Made by a program: the position numbers and the translations under genes | Notes under the pieces: generated by a model | What the model saw: the letters and a program-made list of their open reading frames with translations, nothing else | The model's database searches: none | What the model was told of the DNA's origin: nothing | Part shown: in pieces, positions 58,101 to 64,000 of the stretch | Layout: every line of letters begins with the position of its first letter | Position numbering within the stretch: position 1 is the first letter of the stretch | Assembly: GCA_000469685.2 (NCBI GenBank) | Contig: LS997564.1 | Location: 15,775,591 to 15,839,590, forward strand | Direction of reading: 5' to 3' | Source: Haemonchus contortus | Taxonomy: Eukaryota; Nematoda; Chromadorea; Rhabditida; Trichostrongylidae | DNA length: 64,000 nucleotides

Positions 58101-60101
58101 TTGGATATCACCATACGAGACTACAGAGTTCTCGTCAAGTGGAATGTTGAAAACCACTTGGCAACAATGGAAACACGATGTAAAGGCTTGGATTTTTGCA
58201 GCAACATCGACTGCAACATCTGCTTGTCAATTCTGCTCAATCCGGAATGCTGGCCACTAGGCGCAATCCTGACATTCACACTATGCCTCTACGGCATCAT
58301 AGCCGTGACCTACGCCTGTCTTTATGTTCCCGTAACAATTGGAAAACCCATACGTATCGCCGGCGGTATTATCCTAAAACTGACTGTCATTCTGGCAAAG
58401 ACGCTATACTGCTGTATTCGAGTATTGCGACGGCGACGAACGAGAGGAAGGAATGGCACCCGCATGACTTCAGCCCTAGCTACGGCTCTCGCTCTCCTGT
58501 ACGTGGTTCAGACCACCCGCAGTTGCCAACACGTGAACGTTCTCGAACAAAGTCTCACCACGTGCACACAAGAAAACGGCAAAGAAATATGCAAAACTTC
58601 ACTGTTGGAAGTATTGAAAATCAACAGCTTCCGACAACAAGCATGTCTACGACTCGTGAGAAACTCGACGCTGGTGCTCAATATAAAAATACGCTGGAAA
58701 GGACTGTATCTCCACTGTGACCAGGAGACACTATATTTCACACGCTCCATTCACTTGAACGTGACGGACAGTAAGCGATGCCCACGGATGGGCTCCTGTA
58801 AGGGAGAAAAGTGCGCAGGCATCAACAGCTCCAGCATCATTCCAGAGCTGAAACGCGGAAACCACTTTCCAGGGCGAACTGGATGTATTGAATCCTGTGG
58901 TGGATTCGGCTGCGACTGTTTTTATCCCAGCTCCGGTTGTCTATTCTATAGGATTTTTGCCACTCCAGCGGACAACAAAATTTACGAGATATTCCGATGT
59001 ATGCGATGGCGCGAGAAGACCATGTTTGAAATTACCATAGAGGACATCAGCGCCAAATTTGGAAAAGAAAGCTATGTCGTTCAACTATTACCTAATATGC
59101 CAATCACCTTACCGTCCCTTCAAATAACAATGACCTCCCTATCGTTACCGCCAACACCAGCGTTAAGCAGTACATTCTTCACCGATGGACAAGATACTGC
59201 AATATGGACAGGCGCCGTTTCTCCAAATTTGCTCTGCGAATCACGAGAGAAAGCAGAACGAATGAAGTGCATCCTAGCCGATGACTGTAACTGCGCCCCG
59301 GCTGAATTCAAGATATCCTGTCAATGTACGACGCCAGATATCACCAAAGAATTCGACCAACTCCAGCTTAAAATACCGAAAAAGACACCCTTTTGGGAAC
59401 TTCGATATCAACAGAATACGTCATTAGTTGCCAAAATACCCCACATGGTGTCATCTGAAATCATTGTTGAATTCCACCAAACATGGGACACAACAGTTAT
59501 AGAACAAGGAGACGGCGATTGCTTGGTGGAAGATAGCTTACTTCAGGGATGCTACCATTGTGCAGGTGGAGCAACCTCAAAAATTCGATGCGTCTCATCG
59601 AAGGAACTCTTCGGCGAGGTGCTATGCGCCTCACACACATTCGTGATTCCCTGTGCTCCCCACGGGCCAGAATCAGAATTACGACTTCACCTTGACTCAG
59701 CCCGACAACTCATACACTGCACAATTTCATGTGGCCAAACAAAAAATGAGTTTGCACTGAGGGGAACACTCAAATATGTCAATACCTTCCATTACCCGGA
59801 TCTGACATCATTGAAGTCGAACAGCACCATCTTCAACGAGTTCGAATGGCCGGATTTTGGCCATATAATGGACATCTTCTTAACCTGGTATAAAACCTTC
59901 ATCATCGTACTAATTGCAGCTGCACTGGTTCTAGGATTGATCTATCTATACGGAAGTACTCTTGGGATAGGCGTCCTTAAAATAGTCTTCCGGCTCCTGT
60001 GGATAATCACTTGTATTCCACCACGCGCAGTTCGAATGATGGTATGCGCCCTTATAAAACTCTGCAGGAGCAAGCAAACTAAATATAAGAAAAATACTTA
60101 G
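52200..60101 (+). CDS. gag-pol-env: Gag-Pol-Env polyprotein, single 2,633-aa frame
   Basis: One open frame encodes the whole set. Residues 1-140 are helical. A DUF1759-type Gag region starts about 145 (IPIPPFTGKIWEFANFWTLF). Zinc knuckles run 352-417 (CMFCGGGNHRSSEC; CLNCAAPGHWAKDC; CRGCKGKKHHHTLC). The protease active site is DTGA at 536-539. RT has Asp889 (IADVEKAFLQVRL) and YVDN at 969-972. RNase H starts near 1134 (FADAS). Integrase has an H2C2 zinc site (about 1464-1500) and the triad Asp1534, Asp1596 and Glu1645. Env follows without a stop: a signal-like segment at about 1905-1920, a first ectodomain, membrane segments at about 2020-2045 and 2089-2105, a phlebovirus Gc-type block (GCIESCGGFGCDCF, about 2228) and a C-terminal anchor near 2567-2590. 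Env may be released by signal peptidase or made from a spliced RNA; the sequence does not decide this. Confidence 0.95.
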   Translation: MTGPTALKSQKALLTRYCNKLERIIQENEDAFKSENILIFDPNTSQRLQSLVLQLHSTSRLVQETLCTFTALVDSLIESLNDEQEAQAQEHIEKAHTILEQAQLAAIEIEARRLSARDHAQLSMATGSSNQSTGSQVTVARPQLPAIPIPPFTGKIWEFANFWTLFCENVHDQPLTNLQKFNYLLNALQGEARESIRRYPVTEENYEHAITFLKTKYGNESKIIANLQSRLEQARAENNRISAQRRLLEFVMPIITQLEEKGVNLNGSYLSQKLISKFSPELQRQVLKHRLKSETQESNWTMQTILADLDELIATEERIEEAMKTQTHTGTGRIGGDPGKPRMDNRKKGSEHCMFCGGGNHRSSECRKYASIEERRAVFRDSSRCLNCAAPGHWAKDCTKDGCRGCKGKKHHHTLCPMREPRTANSYPQTVARTKEHTPPPEKTQKGNGPRTDKQKKVKQAQHSVKTCVTRDTRYDTSADDQEDISGTIAFNTHGHVKDDKHFQRSESGNVLLLTGVAPVYNYSHDQWEDVEILLDTGADQSFITDDLAQQLGLECTAQVNFVMYTFGAEKPRRAMSGVTSVQLMDQHGEKHDLRLYTTPVLTMKGKTAHLEISDWAFIGQRNIRLSSTETGKRIKPQILLGCDQLWNLLDVPNPRFTLPSGLQLIPSRIGYLITGKQKGITEQSHTYSPEDSPTVGTINTLVNFEEEMERWDKYWTMDNAGICEFTGTKNAEKEAVNQKVSKFFEDSIEKREDGYYIRFPYKDNYTELPSNKAIALKRLHSVIQSLRKTPTLLHEYDETFQSQRDSGIIEEAPQALPEKGSLLHYIPHQPVLTPHKETTKLRIVFDASAHFKNNPSLNDVLHQGPLILPELYAMLLRFRTPKYVAIADVEKAFLQVRLHEKDRDATRFLWVRNINQPISEDNIITFRFTRVTFGLNVSPYLLGGTIHHHLRTTVDDTTLADEIRNNLYVDNLILAASTEEELVQKSLATRQIFQDMGMNLREFLSNGDTLRDKLPKEAHAMKTTQKVLGITWDAKRDCINIRCNFDSLKNITKRVIARQIAMIYDPFGWLVPLLTQAKKFQQDLWKEKFSWDEKLPSKLAEQWSTLVENVNNFQISIPRRLRSISDTPNLAIFADASEIAIAASAYIFNENYSELAMAKCKLPSIKTKTTMPKLEMNALTLAMRLANSITQALKERIAGYPWTIHVFSDSQIALSWLTSPTTASLGVLVANRVREVRRIVTQLNNDSITVIFRYVNTSQNPADAGTRGLSREQMHDRYWWEGPEFLKKPIEEWKHPVCQLWEDVIGDDSGAFTSVNFACGQEDDTPNALIDLCRYSSFSMAKRVTTWILRFIKKTMRRLEEDTKDRIVARIPEIKDVSDVPGNINGSEVRAGRYALIRNHQLLFLTKEYRKNMENSLRPYLDKPNIWCWKGRVRNSALNSDTKDLILITPNTALAQLIIQEAHGQYHEGIEHTIATVRERYWIPKLRQQVRKYVSHCIKCRRFNALPYQYPDSTDLPERRVLKSNPFQHTGHDFFDLPQCEENEGRIKLYGCIFTCTVTRLIHLEIVRSLAIEEFLNALRRFIARRGIPKTITCDNAPTFLLAAKIIEEQNSGLTEHAAQIVSNQEIEWRHITPYAPWQGGFYERLIKSIKQAIYKALRNSEKHSFDDIHTFLIEVEACLNSRPLTYQSAVQEEFTSLRPIDFLQRDLNLSITLGNTESETQDPDYLPPDSLHGIQTRQQALEALNSSRRRIERFWTIWQQQYLISLRESHKKNPTNQRHGGITPSLGDVVLVSDPVLPRNDWKMARITGLRQGTDGAIREAELITATRRKIRRPVNLLIPLELQDSEQEVSISEQKEAPPEQPAPQQPPRTHNYNLRERKATRHVHNATTAISTRTTRGVWFLFYIMILNFLNIAHGNSTEGMHVSCGDKGVIVHAQQGQTFEICAERLCEVRHMDTAPLLIKFPLDITIRDYRVLVKWNVENHLATMETRCKGLDFCSNIDCNICLSILLNPECWPLGAILTFTLCLYGIIAVTYACLYVPVTIGKPIRIAGGIILKLTVILAKTLYCCIRVLRRRRTRGRNGTRMTSALATALALLYVVQTTRSCQHVNVLEQSLTTCTQENGKEICKTSLLEVLKINSFRQQACLRLVRNSTLVLNIKIRWKGLYLHCDQETLYFTRSIHLNVTDSKRCPRMGSCKGEKCAGINSSSIIPELKRGNHFPGRTGCIESCGGFGCDCFYPSSGCLFYRIFATPADNKIYEIFRCMRWREKTMFEITIEDISAKFGKESYVVQLLPNMPITLPSLQITMTSLSLPPTPALSSTFFTDGQDTAIWTGAVSPNLLCESREKAERMKCILADDCNCAPAEFKISCQCTTPDITKEFDQLQLKIPKKTPFWELRYQQNTSLVAKIPHMVSSEIIVEFHQTWDTTVIEQGDGDCLVEDSLLQGCYHCAGGATSKIRCVSSKELFGEVLCASHTFVIPCAPHGPESELRLHLDSARQLIHCTISCGQTKNEFALRGTLKYVNTFHYPDLTSLKSNSTIFNEFEWPDFGHIMDIFLTWYKTFIIVLIAAALVLGLIYLYGSTLGIGVLKIVFRLLWIITCIPPRAVRMMVCALIKLCRSKQTKYKKNT

Positions 60102-60263
60102 AACGGTCAAAGACACCCACCGTTTTAGAAAATTGTCACAAAAAAAAATGTACATATGTATATACTCATGTGCCCATACTCCGAAAACTTTTGAAGGTAC
60201 AAGCCGACGGAAGAGACGCCCTATCGAAAAAAAAAAAAAAAAAAAACACATTAATTTCAGAAC
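60102..60263 (+). promoter_or_regulatory. Spacer with splice acceptor before the downstream ORF
   Basis: A 162-bp gap between the two ORFs. It contains a run of about 18 A (60229-60246) and then ACATTAATTTCAG ending just three bases before the ATG at 60264. TTTCAG is the nematode acceptor consensus, so the downstream ORF could be expressed from a spliced subgenomic RNA (cis, or trans-spliced to a leader). Confidence 0.55.
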
Positions 60264-61583
60264 ATGGAACAACTACAGCAACAACTACAAGAAACCAAAG
60301 AACAGCTGCAGAGACTGCGCAACGCCATCCCGCTTCCACCACCGCACAAAGTGTATTCGATGATCGTTAACGAATTTTTGGAGGTCGACAGATGCTCCAG
60401 AACAGTCACCTCCATACTCAGACAAATCGAACTTATAAGCCGATCGCAGTCGTCGCCGGATTGCAGAGCACACCGCATCTCGATCATTTTACTCAAAATC
60501 GAAAACATACGCATACTCCTGACGACCTCCAAACTTCACTTGGTCACATTATTGGCCTTACCTCCACTTTTTTTCGCCACTGGAGCGATCACAAAGGAGC
60601 TTTGGGACCAGGGGATGGCTCGACCATTTTTCAATGGCAAGGAACTCGTGTCAACCAACCCCGACAGGGTCAAAGTAGTAACAGAACAGTTGATGACTAC
60701 TCTCGAAAGCTACACCGCGACTTTATCAGATTTCCGAGAATCACTTCAGCTGGAAGAGTTAGAAGAAGACCTCTTATTCCACGACGAACTAAAAAACAGA
60801 CTTACGAGAATACAAAGAATCGTTGAAAAGCTCGCAAGCCAGCCCGGGAGGAGCGCTTCCGCGCAACAACAACGACGCGAACAGGACCTGCCCGTGGAAC
60901 ATCGTGAAGAGGAGGACGAGGAACAAGAGCTCGAGAGTGAAAAATCAGACGAGGAAGACTCAGACGAAGAAAAATCAGATGAGGAAGACTCAGACGAAGA
61001 AAAATCAGATGAGGAAGACTCAGACGAAGATGATATGAGTGACGAATTACCCCCGCGCGTGGTTCAAACAAAAAATGAACTGGAAAAAGTCGATCCAGTA
61101 CAGCGCCCGAGGCACGTCATAGAAACAGAGCTACGAGAGCAGCGTAGAGCGGCAAGGCTGCTAGCCAACTTTATAGAGGGCATAAAGAGCCTTCCAACGT
61201 GCCCCCTGCGACGCCGTGGCGGCGGACTCCCAAGATCGGTAGCTCTGCGACACCCGCCGATCAGATGTGCCTTCTGCCAAGCAACAGGCTCTCATCAAGC
61301 GGACGCATGCACCAAGGTGAGGTCGGTTGAGGAAAGACGCACATTCGTACAACAGAAGAAGAGATGCGGTCGCTGCCTGGGACAATGTCCTGGGAATTCC
61401 ACGTGTCGCATGTTCCATGTCAAATGCTGTTACTGCAAAAGGGAAGGTCACAATTCCGCGCTCTGCGAATTGCCGGATCAGGCGTTGCAAACACACGCCA
61501 AATTGGTAGAGGCGCAAAGGCAGGCGGAACATCACGCACGGCGCATTCAAGAACTATCCGACGAACTTCGGCGCCAGCACTGA
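60264..61583 (+). CDS. Downstream Gag-like zinc-knuckle protein of element 2
   Basis: A 439-codon ORF between env and the 3' LTR. Residues 1-20 look coiled-coil (MEQLQQQLQETKEQLQRLRN). Residues 20-195 are mostly helical with one hydrophobic stretch (LVTLLALPPLFFATGAI). Residues about 210-265 are very acidic and include three 10-residue repeats. A basic stretch follows (about 295-330). Zinc-knuckle cysteines and histidines span 335-401 (CAFCQATGSHQADAC; RCGRC; CCYCKREGHNSALC). The C-terminus is again coiled-coil. The knuckle region shares its layout and the S(I/V)EERR motif with the same element's Gag (352-417), suggesting a duplicated nucleocapsid. No protease, RT or env motif is present. The function is unknown; nucleic-acid or RNP binding is inferred. 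Confidence 0.88.
   Translation: MEQLQQQLQETKEQLQRLRNAIPLPPPHKVYSMIVNEFLEVDRCSRTVTSILRQIELISRSQSSPDCRAHRISIILLKIENIRILLTTSKLHLVTLLALPPLFFATGAITKELWDQGMARPFFNGKELVSTNPDRVKVVTEQLMTTLESYTATLSDFRESLQLEELEEDLLFHDELKNRLTRIQRIVEKLASQPGRSASAQQQRREQDLPVEHREEEDEEQELESEKSDEEDSDEEKSDEEDSDEEKSDEEDSDEDDMSDELPPRVVQTKNELEKVDPVQRPRHVIETELREQRRAARLLANFIEGIKSLPTCPLRRRGGGLPRSVALRHPPIRCAFCQATGSHQADACTKVRSVEERRTFVQQKKRCGRCLGQCPGNSTCRMFHVKCCYCKREGHNSALCELPDQALQTHAKLVEAQRQAEHHARRIQELSDELRRQH
60939..61028 (+). repeat. Three 30-bp direct repeats in the downstream ORF
   Basis: Units at 60939-60968, 60969-60998 and 60999-61028 begin GAAAAATCAGA and end GACTCAGACGAA. They are nearly identical and keep the frame, giving acidic EKSDEEDSDE units. 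This is probably a site of replication slippage and length variation. Confidence 0.9.
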
Positions 61584-61609
61584 TTCCCGGTCTTCAGCGC
61601 CGCCGGGAA

Positions 61610-62467
61610 TATCGCGGTAACACGCGATTTTCGATAATTTTCTCATTAATTCAATCAATCTTGAACATGACTCATAACGCATGAAAAGTGACTTGATTTC
61701 ATTTACCAGACCACACAGGGTGAATATGGCACAATGGCGTCTCGCAGCTGGCTGAGGACTATACAAGTGCAACTACGAGTCAAACAAAAGAGCTGCCATG
61801 GTCCAGTCAATTCGTCAGTCATCGGCCATGTCTCCCACGACCTTAGCTTCTTCAATGCTATTGTATCACGGTTCCCATCACAACTCTGGCGCATCGAGTC
61901 GACGCATTCACTTATCTTAACTTTCACATCCTTTTTCCGACTTTCTCATCTCGATCTAACCTTTCCCAAACTTCTCACAAAATGCCACATTCCCGGTGTG
62001 CGGGACTGTATATAAACCTCGCCTATATAAGATTGGCAGGACAAAGACCGAGGCCAGTTGCCTTCGAGGTTTTGCCGCTTTCATTACGTCTTTCGTATTG
62101 CTCACGATTACTCTTCATATAGCTCTTTACTACGCTTAAGAAATATTCATTTATTCTCTCATGCTCATACGCTGATAAAGTAGAACTACGCCTTTATTTA
62201 ACTTCTTCAGCTTTATATTTGTATCTCGTATCAATCTCGTATGTATGCCATATCCTCAATAAGTTGTGCCTTTCGTATATATGATAACTCTTGCCTTTCG
62301 CATGTATCTTTCATGTGTTCATGGTTTAATTACCCAAGTTTGAGGTTTCTCTGCTTGACGCAATAAAGCTCTGGTATTCGATCGCTGTAGTTGTGGCAAA
62401 TACAGTGACGAAGAACTTAAACAACTATACTAGATATAACGGCTATAATATCGCTATAGTTTGTATA
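61610..62467 (+). repeat. 3' LTR of element 2
   Basis: 858 bp, matching 51163-52021 with two substitutions and one T-run indel. It is preceded by CGCCGCCGGGAA, which is short for a polypurine tract and resembles the CGCCGGAG before the 3' LTR of element 1. TATATAA is at 62009-62015 and AATAAA at 62362-62367. The target duplication ATGCC follows at 62468-62472. Confidence 0.95.
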
Positions 62468-62472
62468 ATGCC

Positions 62473-63867
62473 CCCTTTAACAGAAACTATCACCAAATGA
62501 CTTGCGATTTTCACGCACGCACCCGCACAGTGTAAGTTTCGGAACCTTCAACACTAAGCTAGATATTACTGGCCTTTTTAAAAGTAGATCAAAAGTTAAT
62601 TGCAAGTTCACGTTTTAAAAAAATGCTCGTTAGAACGCTTCTATTGAGAACGAAGCGGAAGGCCAGGGCATAGGTCGAAACCTCTTAAGCAAATCTGAAG
62701 CAACAGTGAGACATAAACATCTCAACAGTCACAACTTAGGTCGAGATTGCGCTAATCAATCCCGCTCTTATGATGCGCCATCCCATTTAGCTCGGCATCG
62801 TCAAGGTGTTTTTTAAAGCGTACATGGTCTATTTTAAGACTTGTGTTGGTCAGCCGAACTAAAGTCAAAGCTCTTATCCTCCCAGGCGAGTCTGGTGTCA
62901 ACCATGATAATGCAATATGATATGATAATGATATGCATAAGATAATGTGCCACTTGGCATTACCTCACCTCCACCTCAGAGCAAGTACTGACTGAGAAGC
63001 AAGCAGGTAGCGCGAAATCCCTACTATAATCTATCGGAATCTTTTTTTTCAGTTCACAGCTAAGTCATCTTGAAAAATTGAATGTGTTTTGTTCACCGAC
63101 AGCAATCTCATCCTTAGTAAATGCAACCTTGAAGACAAGTAAGCTTCGTCGTAGAACATTTATGGCATTGAAAGTGGGAAAAAGTGGTTGATTTTTCAAG
63201 AGCGACCTTTTTGGCATGAATAATTGAGCAAGGAAAAACATAGTTTCACGTTTGATAAGAGCGCTTCCAAGATTAGCAGAAAAGCCTTGGTGAGCAAAAG
63301 TAAGTAGTAACAATGCGAGCAGAGCGCGTAATTTCGCGTAGCAAGTCGAACTCCGGATGTGCAGCACCCGAAGTTGTTTCAAAGCCACCCGTTGTTCTCG
63401 CCCAACCTTACGTCAATGGAAGTGTGTGCTCAGAAAGATTGTCAGCGGTGGCGACGAGAACGACAGCTTCAGCCGTCTTCTCTTATTGAGAACTATGCAT
63501 TAGATAGTGAATCGCCGTGGTCACCTTTGAATCGCCCTTTTCACCATTATAATCTGAGGCTCCTGCTGAATTTCCCATCTTTCTGCGGCGAAATCAGGAC
63601 AAACATATAATCACAGTTGGCTGGCTAGAATACACTGAACCAACTGTGATGAATGAAGTGATGGATTTGTGACAAAGTCCGAAACTCTGGTTGGGAGGCG
63701 GAATGATGCGCAGGTTGGGGTTATTGTACCCGAGTTCCCACAGCAAGTGGTTTTGAAACATTTACCATAATCTTTCAGAAGGAACACAGCTTCCGCAGTT
63801 AAATTTACGCGAAAAATGCAAAACTTATCAAGAGATGAGAATCAACTTATGTACGCAATAACGGACT
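62473..63867. other. Right flank of element 2; no gene recognised
   Basis: Frames at 63065-63388 (minus, hydrophobic N-terminal third) and 63359-63610 (plus) overlap each other and match nothing I know. No splice structure was established. Confidence 0.4.
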
Positions 63868-64000
63868 GTGCGTGGCTCGTCCAAACGCCCCACTCTTCTT
63901 CATTCTTCTGGTCTCATTCTTGTCCAGCCCCTTTTTAACGGTTTTTCGAAGCCTTTTTTCACTTCGGAAATACCGACCCACGCAAATCCTTCGCCTCCAT
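63868..64000 (-). mobile_element. TTAA-family element, partial copy F at window edge
   Basis: Aligns directly with about 9320-9450 of copy B (CCAAACGCCCCACTCTTCTT; TCGAAGCCTTTTTTCACTT). The rest is beyond the window, so its termini cannot be seen. Confidence 0.6.

Larger units (their letters stand above)
51163..62467 (+). mobile_element. BEL/Pao LTR retrotransposon, element 2 (apparently intact, with env)
   Basis: A complete BEL/Pao element of about 11.3 kb: LTRs (859 and 858 bp), tRNA-Gly-type primer site, a single Gag-Pol-Env frame (52200-60101), a further ORF (60264-61583), and a 5-bp target duplication ATGCC (51158-51162 and 62468-62472). By eye the LTRs differ by two substitutions and a one-base T-run indel, so the insertion is recent. 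No stop or frameshift is seen in either ORF. It may be capable of autonomous transposition, and the Env makes it virus-like. Confidence 0.95.

Noticed and set aside
58196..58720. 174-aa plus-strand frame overlapping env of element 2
   Set aside because: Alternative-frame shadow within the confirmed polyprotein; composition unlike a real protein and no own signals.
60392..60826. 144-aa plus frame overlapping the downstream ORF of element 2
   Set aside because: Overlaps the longer zinc-knuckle ORF in another frame with low-complexity composition; treated as a shadow.

Overview
The window looks like nuclear DNA of a nematode, most likely a strongylid (hookworm-like) worm. This is an inference. 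The support is: short exons with TTTCAG-type splice acceptors; two BEL/Pao LTR retrotransposons carrying a phlebovirus-type envelope, as in the known nematode elements Tas and Cer7; remnants of Tc3-like, mariner and RTE-type elements; and many short inverted-repeat elements. No rRNA gene, functional tRNA gene, CRISPR array or bacterial-style operon was found. Most of the window is repeats, and host coding sequence is sparse.

Layout. 1-11,175 holds TTAA-flanked inverted-repeat elements, mariner fragments, foldback repeats and a cluster of rearranged repeats. 11,180-21,510 is BEL/Pao element 1 (243-bp LTRs, GGACT target duplication). It is decayed: three in-frame stops in gag-pol, at least one frameshift in pol, several breaks in env, and a short transposon inserted in its last ORF. 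21,511-29,210 holds possible exons, a tRNA-derived SINE, the best host gene in the window (minus strand, exons between 24,129 and 25,868, a multi-pass membrane protein), a Tc3-like remnant and an unknown ORF. 29,560-33,560 holds two RTE-type LINE fragments in opposite orientation. 33,560-51,157 is mostly unassigned, with hairpins, small transposons, a second SINE copy and a broken coding region. 51,163-62,467 is BEL/Pao element 2 (about 858-bp LTRs, ATGCC target duplication), apparently intact and young.

How the parts work together. Element 2 encodes Gag, protease, reverse transcriptase, RNase H, integrase and a two-part phlebovirus-type Env in one uninterrupted 2,633-codon frame. Its LTRs supply a TATA box and a polyadenylation signal, and a tRNA-Gly-type primer site follows the 5' LTR. 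In element 1 env also begins in the same frame as integrase, so the fused layout is probably ancestral to both.

The most interesting observation is that both elements carry another ORF between env and the 3' LTR, encoding a helical protein that ends in CCHC-type zinc knuckles. In element 2 this zinc-knuckle region resembles the element's own Gag nucleocapsid region (shared CxFC...S(I/V)EERR...RCxxC...LC pattern). It lies behind a good splice acceptor and also carries an acidic repeat tract. This looks like a second, Gag-derived nucleic-acid-binding protein made by a retrovirus-like element, and I do not know of a description of it.
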